A stretch of 64,000 nucleotides of DNA from Chelonoidis abingdonii (lineage: Eukaryota > Chordata > Testudines > Testudinidae): the NCBI RefSeq assembly GCF_003597395.2, contig NC_133771.1:55371746-55435745 (forward strand), read 5' to 3'. The translations under genes and the position numbers were made by a program. Positions 45,330 to 56,670 of this stretch are shown here, one piece after another; position 1 is the first letter of the stretch, and each line of letters begins with the position of its first letter. Under the pieces are notes generated by a model. The model ran no database searches. It had not been told where the DNA came from and was given only the letters and a program-made list of their open reading frames with translations.

Positions 45330-47760
45330 TAAAGTGTTTGTACACAAATGCTAGAAGTCTAAATAATAAGATGGGTGAAGTACAGTGCCTCATGTTAAAG
45401 GAACATATTGATATAATGGGCATCACAGAAACCTGGTGGAGTGGGGACAATCAATGGGACACAATATATATTGGAAGGAGAGAACAGGTTGTGTGGAGTG
45501 GTAGAATGCCTATATGTGAATGAAAAGTAGAATCAATGAAGTAAAAATCTAAATGAATCGACATGTTCCATAGAATCTCTATGGATAATAATTCCATCTC
45601 TAATAAAAGTATAACCATAAGGATCTTTATCGAGCACCTGACCAGACAGTGATAGTGACTACGAAATGCTAAGGAGATTAGAGAGGCTATCAAAATAAAA
45701 ACTCAAAATAGTGGGGATTTCGTGCCAGCTCTGTATGAACTTTCACCTCTGGACGAAGTGCAGAGGCTAAATTTCTCGATCTCAAGTGACTGCTTCTTGG
45801 TGCGCTTACAGAAATCAACAAGGGGAGAGAGCAATTCTCGATTTAGTCCTGAGGGAGCGCCTCTGGTCAAAGAGGTAACTATAACAGGACCACTTGGAAA
45901 TAGTGACCATAATATAACAATATTTAACATTCCTGTGGTAGAAGAACACCTCAACAGCCCAACACTGTGGCATTTTATTTCAGGAAGGGAACTATAAATA
46001 AAAAGGAGGAGGTTAGTTACAGAAAATTAAAAGTACAGTGACTAGAGTGAAATCCCTGAAAGCTGCAGACACTTTTCAAAACACTATAATAGAGGCCCAA
46101 ATTAAAATGTTACCCCAAATTAAAAACACAGTAAAAGAACTAAAAAAGAGCACACTGGCTTAACAACCATTACAAGAAGCAGTGAGAGATAAAAAGTAAT
46201 CTTTTAAAAGTGGAAGTCAAATCCTAGCGCAGGTAAATAGAAAGGAGCATAAACACTGTCAAATTAAGTGTAAAAACGTAATAAAATCCAAAAATGTGAT
46301 TGAACAGCTAGCAAAAAACCAAAGGTAATAACAAAATGTTTTTTTAAATACAAAAGCAGACTTGGTAAACAAATAGTGGCCCCTGGACGATCAAGAATAC
46401 AAAAAGAGCACTTAAACATGATAAAGAATTGCAGAGAAACTAAATGAATTCTTTGCTTCGTTTTCACAGCTGAGGATGTTAGGAGATTCCCAAACCTGAG
46501 CTGGTTTTGTAGTGAAAAAATCTGAGGATTGTCACAGACTGAAGTGTCACTAGAGGAGGTTTTGGAATTAATGATAAACTAACAGTAACAAGTCATCGAG
46601 ACCAAATGGCATTGACCCAAGAGTTCTGAAAGAACTCAAATGTGAAATTGTGGAACTATTAACTATGGTTTTTTAACCTGGTCCTTTAAATCAGCTTCGT
46701 ACAATAACTGGAAGAAGCTAATGTAACGCCCATACTTAAAAAGGCTCTAGAGTGATCCCAGCAATTACAGACCGGTAAGTCTAATGTCAGTACGGCCAAA
46801 TAGTTGAAACAATAGTAAAGAATAAAATTGTCAGAGACATAGAAGAACTTAATGTTGGCAAAATCAATATGGTTTCTGTAAGGAAATTTTGTTTCACTAA
46901 TCTATTAGATTCTTTGAGGATCAACAACATGGACAAAGGGATCCAGTGACATAGTGTACTTAGATTTCCAGAAGCCTTTGACAAGATCCCTCACCCAAGG
47001 ACTCTTAGTTAAATTAAGTTTCATGGATCAGAGGGACAAATCCTTTCATGGATTGAGAATTGGTTAAAAGACAGGGAACAAACGGTAGGAATAAATGGTA
47101 AATTCTCAGCAGAGAAGGTAACTAGTGGTGTTCGTCAAGAATCAGTCCTAGAACCAATCCTATTCAACTTATTCATAAATGATCTGGAGAAGAGGATAGA
47201 CATGAGGTGGAAAAGTTGCAATATACTAAAACTGCTCAAGATAGTTATAGACCAAAGCAGACTGTGAAGAACTTAAAAAAAAGATCTCACAAAACTAAGT
47301 GCATTGGGCAACCAACTGGCAAATGAAATTTAAATATGGATAAATGAAAGTATGCACATTGGAAGAAATAACCCCAACTACACATACAATATGATGGAGG
47401 CTTATTAGCTACAACTAATCAAAAGAGATCTTGGAGTAATCATGCATAGTTCTCTGAAGACATCCATGCCAGTCCAGCGGCTGTCAAAAAAAAGCAACAG
47501 AATTTAGGAATCATTAAAAAGGGATAGAATAAGACAGGGACTGTTTTGCCCTTATATAAATTGATGGTCTCCCACATCTTGAATACTGCCATGCAAATGT
47601 GGTCTCCTTATCTCAAAAAAGATATACTGCATTAAAAAAGTTCAGAAAGGGGCAAACATGATTATGTTTGAACAGGTCCCATATTAGGACAGATAAAAGG
47701 CTAGGACTTTTCAGCTTGGGAAAGAAGAGAGAAGAGGGTGTATAAAATCATAGTGTGGAG
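45330..47760 (+). pseudogene. CR1 ORF2 remnant (endonuclease + reverse transcriptase)
   Basis: The endonuclease start is seen at 45338-45523: YTNARSLNNKMGEVQ and DIMGITETWW, APE-type motifs. The endonuclease end GNSDHNI lies near 45895-45920. The reverse transcriptase region follows: a gtgtacttagatttccagaa segment (VYLDFQK, near 46955), gttcgtcaagaatcagtcc (GVRQES, near 47130) and ttattcataaatgatctgg (FINDL, near 47170). The catalytic DD region is eroded (aaactgctcaagatagt). Thumb sequence with cttgaatactgccatgcaaa follows near 47578. No frame stays open. Confidence 0.8.
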
Positions 47761-48193
47761 AAAGTGAATAAGGAAAAGTTATTTATTGTTCCCATAATAT
47801 AAGAACTAGGGCCCACCAAATGAAATGGTTAAAACAAATAAAGGAGTTCCTTCTTTTACACAGCGCACAGTCAACTCTGTGGAACTCATTGCCTGAGGAG
47901 TTGTGAAGCTAGTAACTATAATAGGGTTTAAAAGAGAACTAGATAAATTCATGGAGGTTAAGTCCATTAATGGTTATTAGCCAGGATGGGTAAGGAATGG
48001 TGTCCCTAGCCTCTGTTTGTCAGAGAGTGGAGATGGCTGACAGGAGAGAGATCACTTGATCATTACCAGTTAGGTTCACTCCCTCTGGAGCACCTGGCAT
48101 TGGCTGCTGTCAGTAAACAGGATACTGGGCTGGACGGACCTTTGGTCTGACCCAGTATGGCCATTCTTATGTTCTTACTCCCTAAAATCAATA

Positions 48194-48898
48194 CAGTAAA
48201 AGCTATGTTATCCGGCACTTTATCAACCAGAAAGCTCTATTAACAGGCATTTCTGATATCTCCCAATACAAATCTTCAGTTTAATAACCGGGACTAGTAT
48301 ATAGCCCAGGAGGTTATGCAATTGCATATTCTGCGCTCTACTTTTATGCAAAGGAGGCAGAAGACAAGTAGGATGTGCCAGCAAGTAATCAAGCTACTAT
48401 CAGGGATTTATTCAAAAAAGCAGCTTCCAAGGTGTGTAATAGGGTCATTACAGATTCAGCCCAGTCTCCTACACCTTCTACATATACAGTGATAATTGAT
48501 GTTGATAATGATGATCCTGATACACTGCCTGAAGTGCCTTCTGAATCATCAAAGAAAGATTAAATTATGTTCCTTATATTTTTACTGTTAAATGTATTTT
48601 TAATGACCAGGGTGTATGCAATGCACTGCCCCTAGCGATATGTAGTGCTATAAGGTAACCTACCAGATAGAAGACTTTACCTGTATACATCTAAGTGCCT
48701 CAAGAAATGAACCACTCTGCAGTGCAGTACTACTACTGGATTGGTGAGTGTACTATTTTATCCTTTAGTCCTTTTATTGTATTCTAATTCTTTGAAACTT
48801 GGTATTCTATTGGTAAATATAACTCTTAGTTACCCAGAATTTTTGACTATCTGGCGCTCCCCATTCCCCCAACATGTTGGATAACAAAGCTTTTTCTG
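48194..48898. mobile_element. Tigger/pogo-like DNA transposon, internally deleted
   Basis: TA flanks both sides. Left end cagtaaaagctatgttatcc, right end ggataacaaagctttttctg; read inversely they match over about 22 bp. The ends and TA target are those of Tigger-type (pogo) elements. At 705 bp it is far below the ~2.5 kb of autonomous copies. A 62-codon frame (48375-48563) with [18 protein letters not shown] and an acidic tail may be the end of the transposase. Confidence 0.8.
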
Positions 48899-49369
48899 TA
48901 CCTTCTCCCACTCCCCCAGGTGACTGTCTGTCCCACTGCCCCTTACTGGAACTGTTTTCCCCACTGGCTCTCATTTAGTCTTCAGAGTTACCTCTCCTCC
49001 TTTCAGGAATTAACTGGGTCTGGCTTATATAGACCTCAGACCCCTTCTACTTCCAGCCGCCTCTGAGAGGAATGGTTAATGCGGTCAGCTGGTTTTGCTT
49101 TTTCCTTTTCTCCTGCATGTGATAATTCACTCTGTCGCAGGTTCCCCAATAAGCTACAGACAAATATTTTTTTGTTCTAATGGCTTACTCCTATGATGGA
49201 TGAGAAACAAGAGAATGGTAGTTCTGAATGAAAAAACACCTGCCTCATGTAAATATGCAATTATGACACTGTTAATGATTTCCAAATCTTTACTAAACTG
49301 ACACATGATAATTTTGTAGACACTCTACCAAACATATATTGACACAAACCAAGCAAATGAATACTTGGA

Positions 49370-49490
49370 AAAATTGAATAAACTCAGCTGAATATAAATC
49401 AACAGATCCAGATGAGATTAAACACTAGGATCTTAAGAGAATTAGATAATTAACTTACTGAACCACTAGCAATTACTTTTTTGTTTTAAA
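49370..49490 (+). mobile_element. CR1-like reverse-transcriptase fragment
   Basis: Contains caacagatccagatgagatt and ctaggatcttaagagaatta, equivalent to the CR1 region around 46595-46650 (ccaaatggcattgacccaag). Both ends are eroded. Confidence 0.45.
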
Positions 49491-50282
49491 TAAACACATG
49501 ATATGTTCAATGTGCCTGTGTTAAAGTTTCTGTAGGAACCTTAAGTGAAATCATGACAACATTGAAGTCACTGGTTAAAGTTTCCATTCACTTCAATAGC
49601 TATTCCTGGGGGAATTCAGTGCCAAAAAATTCAAAATTCTGTGCATAATATTTTAATTTTTTTTGTCAAAATAAAATGATATAATCATGCCAGTTTCAAT
49701 TATGTTGGCAATTTATTTCAAAATATGTGCCAGCAAGTATGTCTATAACAATACAGACAAAAACAAAGATTCAGATTTTTTTCACAAATAAATAGGCATA
49801 ATTCATAAATGAGCAATAATTCATTCAAACTACAATACAGAAACGTATTTCCTGCACCCCTAAGAAGCAATGCAAAGGCTTGGGAGACTCAGGGGTAATG
49901 GGAGAGCTGAGGGAGAGGGAAGTAATTGCTGGGAAGGAGTCTGGGAATGAATGTGAAGGGTTGTTGGGTGTGAGTGGGAGAAGTATGGAACAGATGAGAT
50001 TTTTTGAGGGGGAGGGATTGTTAGGGAGTTGGGGAGCCTCCCCCATGCAGACCTTGGCTGTCTCCTAGTCTCTTCCAATCAGTCAGGCACATCTGCCCCG
50101 TCCCCATGTGTTCCTGCAACCCCAACCCCCTCTCCCCATGTGGCTCTGCAGCCCCCTCCCATTCAGCCCTGGCTGAATGCTGTCACACCACTAGCTTCTG
50201 AGGCCATGTCCCAGTCTGTCTGTAACGGCCTTGGCCGGGGCTCAGCTCCGAGTCACAGGGGCTGAGCGAATGGAGTCTGTAG

Positions 50283-50577
50283 TCCAAGCCCTTAGGTAGG
50301 GCGGGACAGCGAACAAACAGGTTAGGGGCTCTGGCCCTGTGAAGCAGGGCAGAGCAACAAGTAGTTTAGAGGCTACGGCCCTTTAGGGCAGGGCAGAGCT
50401 ACAAGCACTTTAGAGGCTCTGGCCCTATGGGGCAGGGCAGAGCGACAAGCACTTTAGAGGCTCTGGCCCTTTGGGGCAGGGCAGAGCTACAAGCAGTCTA
50501 GAGGCTCCGGCCCTTTGGGGCAGGGCAGAGTTACAAGCAGTCTAGAGGCTCCGGCCCTTTGGGGCAGGGCAGAGCAA
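50283..50577. repeat. 44-bp minisatellite, about 6-7 units
   Basis: The ggct anchors fall at 50327, 50371, 50415, 50459, 50503 and 50547, an exact period of 44. The unit contains ctggccctttggggcagggc and agagctacaagcagt. A degenerate first unit begins at about 50283. The last three units are nearly identical, a sign of recent expansion. It lies inside the LTR, toward its 3' side. Confidence 0.95.
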
Positions 50578-51283
50578 GGGACAATTGGAGGCGATCAAGT
50601 TCAGTAAAGGAAGGGGGGAGTCTGCCACCCTTAAGGGGTGGCAGGGGGAACGCAGGCCCTCCCACTCCACTGCGTTCCAGCCCGGGGCCCTAGTAGCGGC
50701 TGTCGCCGCTAAGGCGGTCAGTGGGGACCCGGCCCGAAACACACACCGGGCTGGTGCAGCTGCAGGGTTCCCACCGAAACACACCGACCGGAGGGTCAGG
50801 AGGATCCTGGGCCATGCACACGACCATCGGGCTCGGGCCTCTCTGCGGCCTGACTGTCGTCAGCCGCCCCGGGCTGCTTCAACCTTCCCCTCCCTGGTAC
50901 CTGCCCTTCGCCGGCGTCGTCCAGGGGTTCCCAGATCATCGGTTCCTCCGCTGGCTCGGCAGGGGGGGTCCAGTCCAGTCCTAGTGGTACGGGTCCAGGC
51001 GGTCCGTCCAGTCCTCAGCGTCCTGGGTTCAGGGCGTCCGGTCCAGTCCTCGGGGTACCGGGTCAGGTGGTCCGGTCCACTCCTCAGGGTACCGGGGTCC
51101 AGCGCGTCCGAATCCAGTCCTCCGCAGGGCGACGGTGTCCACGGGCGGCCCGTGCTCTGGTGCGGGCCCCAGGGGAGTCAGGCCAGGACCCCTCTGGTCG
51201 AGCGAGGGAAGCAGGCCCAGCGGGAGCTCGGGCACCCACGTCTGCCTTCTCCGGCAGCCTCCCTCTAACTGAGGGCTGGGACC

Positions 51284-51370
51284 GGGTTTTTATACTTCCT
51301 GTCCCGCCCCCTGACTTCCTGGGGGCGGGAACAGGCCGAGGGGGCCTTGCATTTCTGGTCCCGCCCCTTG
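51284..51370 (-). promoter_or_regulatory. LTR promoter: TATA box with GC boxes
   Basis: The minus strand reads gaagtataaaaacccgg, with TATAAAA over 51288-51294. Upstream (higher coordinates) ccgcccc occurs at 51304-51310 and 51361-51367, and gggcggg at 51323-51329, i.e. Sp1-type GC boxes on both strands. A segment cccgcccc(c)tgacttcctg is duplicated 57 bp apart. This looks like a compact RNA polymerase II promoter; activity is unknown. Confidence 0.65.
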
Positions 51371-51959
51371 ACTTCCTGGGGGAGGGGATAGGTGGCCGAG
51401 CCTCTGCCCGGGGCTGCAGGGTTCCTAGCCTATGCCCTGTCTCTGGAGCATGGGGGAGGGGACCCCCCTCGCTACACTGTCCCTCCCACTAGCCCCTCTA
51501 AACCCCAGACTATGACCCCCCAGCAGCTCAGGGAACCCTGCTCTGTCAGTCCCACGCCTCTTCACCTGGCCCTGCAGTGAGGAATGCAGTTTCTCCCTCT
51601 CCGCCCACTGGCTGCCCTCTATTCTGTCACCTAGTGGGCAAAAGTAGTAACTGCAATGCCTCTCCCGCAGAATCTATATTCTGTGGCGAAAAAATAAATC
51701 TTCAGAGGACATGAATTCTTCATATGTGCACTGATGCAGAATTCCTTCAGGTGCAAATAGGGCTAGGATTTCTTCCCTGATTTTTCTGATGTGATTATAA
51801 ATGAGCGACTTCTTGTCGTATGTTTGGATAACTATACATATGAAAATATCAGAGCTGGGTGAGAAATGGTTCTCCTCTCCCAGGAACATTTTTGACATTT
51901 CTTTCTTATTCAAGTGAGGATGAAAAACTGTACTCTCAAAAATGTCCTTGAATTAATAA

Positions 51960-52290
51960 TAAGGAAAAAAATGTTTCAAATATGTTGACATATTTTGTTT
52001 CAATATTTTCAGTTTACTATAAATTACATTTCAAAACAAACAGTTGTTTTGAATTGAAAAAAAAAGTACCTAGAAATTTTCATTTTGAAAATATCAAAAC
52101 AGGACATTTCAATAGTGTTGAAACTTGTTTTCCCAAAATGTTTTCAAAAGAGGCAGTTTGTGAAAATTCCCTTTCCTACAAAAAGTTTTGGTGTCAATGC
52201 ATCACCTTTTTTGTTGATGCTGTTTTTAACAGAAAAAACATTGGAAAAAACAGTTCTGGAAAATAGCTTTAAACATTTTAAAACTGATTT
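51960..52290. repeat. GTTTCAAAA-type repeat, copy 2
   Basis: Same fuzzy self-complementary vocabulary as 7915-8275: tttcaaaacaaac, gttgaaacttg, attttgaaaatatcaaaaca. Preceded by an agctgggtgagaaatggtt block near 51850 that may belong to it. Confidence 0.45.
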
Positions 52291-53580
52291 GGGATGATCT
52301 TCAAAGCTCACTTGAGATATACTCAACTCTAAATCTTAAACTCAGCCTCAACTCACGCTGATAGATGTTTCATACTTTTCCATGTTTTCCATATATATAT
52401 ATATGGCATGAACTATGGAAAGGATCTACCCAGATGTCACTGCAGTCCACCAGGGAGACTGGGGAACAGGGGTGCCATAAGTACTTTGATCTGTTGTGGG
52501 GTGGGATCTTTGATTGCATTGGAGCCAAGCTTCATTTAAGTTTAATTCACCACTATCTTTACTCCAGACCCTTTTTGCTCTGTCTTCTTTGTCTACTCTG
52601 TCTTCCTAAACCAAGACGGGCAGGATGGTCCCCCTGGGCCAGATGTGGCCAGCAGGCTGTAGTTTGCCCATCTGTGTCCTAAAGGCACAGTCACTTTATT
52701 CAATGAATATTTTAGTGATTATTAAACAAAATTCTTAAAACATGACAAAATTATGTATTTAAAAAGATAAGAGGAAAAAACAATAGGATGAGTTGAGGAA
52801 ACAAAAATCAATCATGTGATTTCAGCTGTAAATCTTCTTATCTCCTCTCCAGCCATTTCTGCCTCAGCTATCATTTGCAGAGTCATGTCTTCTTTTATGC
52901 CATAAGTGCTTCAGGACAGTGTTAGGTTGTCCCTAGAACACCTTTGGTCACAATAAAAATAAATAGTGTTAACTGATGAACAGTGATACAGGTCTTAACA
53001 ATCATTGACATAACATTATATGAGATGAATAAAGGTGGATCTTTGTCTGTAGATACATTGTGCCTGTGCATGGACATAACTGCCTATAGTTGCCACGCTA
53101 ATATACAATTTAAAGTATAAGAGTAATGGGAAAGTTTTAAATGTCTGAAACTAGTCATCCATTTTTGATACTTAATGAAATTATGTCATCATTTTTTGTT
53201 TTAAACTGCAAGGTAATTTAATAGAACATGAATAATATCTTAACTGCTGTAGTCTTGGTTATATAAACTGAAGCCTAACTTATCAGCAAGTGTGGTAATC
53301 ATATTTCTGTATTTAACCATTCACTTTGTCATAAAATCTGTATTTAGAAAGCATTAACATACAGTGGATTAAGCAGCCAGCAAGTGTATATCCATGTGAC
53401 TTTTCGGGGAATAAGAGTTTCCAAAGGATATAGATTTTTGTCAAAATCAAAATTCCTTTCGCCATGTCTTATTCTTCCCCAAGTCATTCTTGTTACCTTG
53501 GCAGAATACTTTTCCTGTTAGACAAGGAATAGGAAACAGTTATAGCTTTATGAAACATATTAGAGGACATCACTATTTCA
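52291..53580. other. No gene; minor simple repeat
   Basis: Contains an (AT)n of about 16 bases (52390-52405) and, at 52612-52678, a possible hAT end (ggctgtagtttgcccat). The remainder is unassigned. Confidence 0.4.
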
Positions 53581-54015
53581 AAGAATCATAGAATTGTAGG
53601 ATTGGAATGGACCTCGAAACATCATCTGGTCCAGTCCCCTACACTCATGGAAGGACTAAACTAAGTATTATCTAAACTATTCCTGACTAGTGTTTGTTTA
53701 ACCTGCTCTTAAAAATCTCCAATGATGGAGATTCTACAACCTCCTTAGGCAATTTATTCCAGTGGTTAACCACCATGACAGTTAGGAAGTTTTTCCTAAT
53801 TTCCAACCTAAATCTCCCTTGCTGCAATTTAAGTCCATTGCTTCTTGTCCTATCCTCAGAGGTTAAGGAGAATATTTTCCCCTCCTCCTTGTAACAACCT
53901 TTTATATACTTGAAAATTTTATAATGTCCCCTCTCAATCTTCTCTTCTCCAGACTAAACAAACCCAGTTATTTTAAATCTTCCCTGATAGGTCATGTTTT
54001 CTAGACCTTTAATTA
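53581..54015 (-). mobile_element. CR1 LINE 3' fragment
   Basis: Starts agaatcatagaattgtagg and runs through attaggaagtttttcctaat to taggtcatgttttctagacc, matching 33105-34640 minus its insertion and 40981-41370. Truncated 5' at about 54015. Confidence 0.92.
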
Positions 54016-54169
54016 TTTATTTTTTCTTTCTTTTTTTGCAAATGTCTCAGATATTTTTTACCCATTAGCCAGAGGAAAGAATGTGTCTGTATCCATAAAT
54101 GCCAAATATATTACAAAGGTGAGAAGATATAGCCTAAAAGAGAGAAATACATGATCAGAGCTTGGCAAA

Positions 54170-54520
54170 AATTTAGACAAATAGCTTTTAGCCTTGTGGT
54201 TAGAATACTCACTGAAAATGTGAGAAACCTGGGTTCAATTGCCTCCTCTGTGTGGTGTGGAGAAGGAATTTGAACTTAGCTCTTACAAAAGAGTGCCTTT
54301 CCTCAAGATTATGTGCTCTCTCTCTTTCCTGTTGAAGCTGTACAACTGTGTATCAATAGTCAATAGAGTAGGGACTTAAAAGTGGGTCTTCTGCATTGCC
54401 GGGGTGTCCCCTAACCACCAAGGTAAGTGGTATGCTGGGGCAGGATTCTCTCAATCTCTTTTGTTGAAGGTTTTCCTCTATGTAGAAAAACTAAATAGTC
54501 ACTGGAGCAAGGATGTAACA
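54170..54520 (+). mobile_element. tRNA-derived SINE-like repeat
   Basis: The head ttgtggttagaatactcac, then gaaacctgggttcaattgcc, has box A-like and box B-like (GGTTCAATTGC) sequence at tRNA spacing. It is followed by an inverted tRNA-like piece with tttgaacttagctc and by the block ctgttgaagctgtacaact, shared with the composite repeats at 5.9 and 13.4 kb. Likely a tRNA-related SINE or a composite element containing one. Confidence 0.6.
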
Positions 54521-54811
54521 TAATCACATGGGCATGGGATCACTCTATGGATTTTGGAGAGGATTGTTGAAACGATTCTCAGGGATAAACACTAAATGTA
54601 AATGATTCATTTTACATGACTATGTTTGAGGAAAGTTTTTTTTAAAAAAATGGTAAAAAATAGAATCAAGGGGGAAAGTGGAGCAATTCAGTTTGCAGCT
54701 CTTATAAATTCTGCCAGATTTACCAGTAGAGTTTGTACTATTTGGCTAGTTGTCCCAATAATCTATGCCAGCAAAGTTTGTAACTTTCTTGTTCCGGAGT
54801 ACCTCACTCAC

Positions 54812-54935
54812 TCAGTCATGCCCATCACCCCAATCGGGGTATGGGCCACCAACCACAGATCTCCAGAGTCCTCTATCCTGGGCCATTCGCTCTAGCTGGT
54901 TCCAGGTATAGCCCATTTTTTTGCTATCACCGGAG
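54812..54935 (-). pseudogene. Possible LINE protein C-terminal tail
   Basis: The minus-strand frame ends KKMGYTWNQLERMAQDRGLW followed by RSVVGG. A Trp, LERMAQDR, WR pattern is typical of the carboxy terminus of several LINE-encoded reverse transcriptases (L2/RTE-like). The upstream half of the 90-codon frame (to 55084) has no recognisable motif. It could also be a chance frame. Confidence 0.4.
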
Positions 54936-56547
54936 CTCCTCACTTTGTATATTTTACAGGCTTCATCAATAAAGCTTGTAAGGAAAAGGTTTATACTCAG
55001 GCTCCACTCCGCAAGGACTTGTGCACAAGTAACTGTTTTCTTCTGAATAGTCTCATAGAATACAGTGGGACTGCTCCTATTCATCCTGTTGCAGAATCAG
55101 GCACAGGAGCTCTCTGAAATGAGGACATCTATTTATATGTCTAATTTCAGGGTGTTGAACTCTTGCAGATCCCATTAATTGGAATGGGTATTGTGGGTGC
55201 TCAGCATTTCTGAAAATCAGGACATTTATTTACTTGTATAAAAATGGATTCAGGTCCCTAATTTTAGGCATCCAGTTTAAAATTGTGACATAACTGACTT
55301 GTTGGAGACCATCAATATATGCTAACAGCAGGACAAGTCTCCTTTCCTCTAGCATGCCTCCATGATACTCCTGTCATACCTCTTAGTTACTCAATAGACT
55401 GCTATGAGAAGATCCAGACTCTGAATTCCCAATGTTCTTTATGCCTCCAGAGTCTGAATTGAGTCCCACAGGGAGTTATATCTTTAAGAAATCTATAGAG
55501 AAGGTGGGAAAAGAATGAGCAGTTTGGGGCATTGTTAGTAGGCAGATGAACAATTAGCACTCCACACCCAGAAGTTTCTGGAGTTGGGTGTGGTAGTTTT
55601 GGGCATGCTCAATAGGTTCACTATAGCTGGACTCAGACTCCACTGAGGGCAAATAGTCAGGGCAGCTGCCTCACATAAGGACATGTGACCTGAGTGGGTT
55701 GGAAGAAGCTGGGCCATAAGAGCGGAAAACAGGCTGGTTCCCTTTAATGCTGAAGCATTTTGCAAAAGATTTGTGATATTGTTAGCCTTCCAACAGGGTT
55801 AACTGAATGATGTCAGCAGAGGAGAAAGTCTGCATGGATTCCATTTGGAGGTTTCTACAAGCAAGAGGAGGGAAGATATTGTTGCAGTGCTTTTGACTCA
55901 GCAGGCTGAGTAGATTTGATGATCAAAGGCTGAGACTCATGTGAACTCACCTAAGCTTTTGGGAACTCTGAGTTACTTCTCACTGTGTTTCTGTGGGGAC
56001 TGACCTGTTTAGATTTAATTTGTTTCCTTTAATGTTTATCCATAACTGAAGATAATGTATGTGGATTATAAAGTAGCCTTGTTAAGTTGCAGAAATGAAG
56101 TTGGTGGTGGTGGTGATCATTTTTTAAGATTTTATAAAGTTGGTACTTAAAAATTAGTTAAATAATTTTGTTCTTTTTTGGACCTGACTAGGGGGAGGTT
56201 GACATTGTACAATCCTTGCTGAAAATCCCCAGTGACTGAATTCTGGGTCACCTCATCCTTTTCATGGGATTTGTTTTTCAGGCATTAGGAGAAGACTGCT
56301 AAAGTAAACACTAACCCATCCAAAAGTTACATAGGCACTGTTGCTCTTGGGATCCCTAGGACCACTCTTGGGAAGCAGACCCTCCATCTAGAATGCCCTG
56401 TTAAGAACTACAATGAACTATCTAGTGCCTGAGACCAATGATGACTCCTCCCTGCCCCACTTATAGCTTACACATACCCCACAAAAGTGTTTGCCTTCTG
56501 GTTTAACTCATCAATGGGCCACAGGGTAGGTATAGTACATAACACTT
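54936..56547. other. No gene accepted
   Basis: A 76-codon minus frame at 55535-55765 is not recognised. Around 55140-55290 phrases such as gaaaatcaggacat suggest MITE remains. A short GGT repeat lies at 56102-56114. Confidence 0.4.
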
Positions 56548-56549
56548 TA

Positions 56550-56668
56550 GGGTGACCAGACAGCAAATGTGAAAAATGGGAAAGATGGTGGGGAGTAATA
56601 GGAACCTATATAAGAAAAAGACCCCAAAATCGGGATTGTCCCTATAAAATCGGGACATCTGGTCACCC
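56550..56668. repeat. TA-flanked MITE, GGGTGAC ends, second copy
   Basis: Starts gggtgaccagacagcaaatg, ends catctggtcaccc, with TA on both sides (56548-56549 and 56669-56670). 119 bp. Inner segments cctatataagaaaaag and aatcgggattgtccctata are shared with 34029-34144. Confidence 0.9.
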
Positions 56669-56670
56669 TA

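Larger units (their letters stand above)
44030..48178 (+). mobile_element. Nearly full-length CR1-like LINE, inactive
   Basis: A 4.1-kb plus-strand element containing, in order, a GC-rich leader, ORF1 remains (zinc-finger-like, coiled-coil, SGNH esterase), ORF2 remains (APE endonuclease, reverse transcriptase) and a 3' end reading ggacggacctttggtctgac, then cccagtatggccattcttat. The 3' end matches that of 62585-62880 and differs from the tagaatcatag type of the other copies, so at least two CR1-like subfamilies are present. Many stops and frameshifts; no active protein. The 5' start is approximate. Confidence 0.85.
50221..51476 (-). mobile_element. GC-rich solo LTR, family D
   Basis: Starts tgtaacggcc, ends ccctcgctaca, and is flanked by the exact 5-bp duplication ctgtc (50216-50220 and 51477-51481). 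GC- and CpG-rich, unlike the surroundings. On the minus strand a short U3 of about 190 bp carries GC boxes and a TATA box (51284-51370), giving the orientation. The long R/U5-side part contains a 44-bp tandem repeat. Open frames up to 227 codons on the plus strand are consequences of high GC and lack known motifs. No proviral genes nearby. Confidence 0.93.
49608..51757. mobile_element. DNA repeat with CTGGGGGAATTC ends, split by LTR
   Basis: Left end tattcctgggggaattc and right end gaattccttcaggtgca are imperfect inverted copies. The matching interior blocks are ttcaaaattctgtgcataat on the left and gcagaatctatattctgtgg on the right. If correct, the element of about 0.9 kb was split by the solo LTR at 50221-51476. 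I could not confirm a target duplication. Family not certain (hAT-like in my judgement). Confidence 0.5.

Noticed and set aside
50585..51268. 227-codon plus-strand frame
   Set aside because: It lies wholly inside a GC-rich solo LTR, antisense to its promoter; low-stop GC sequence explains it.
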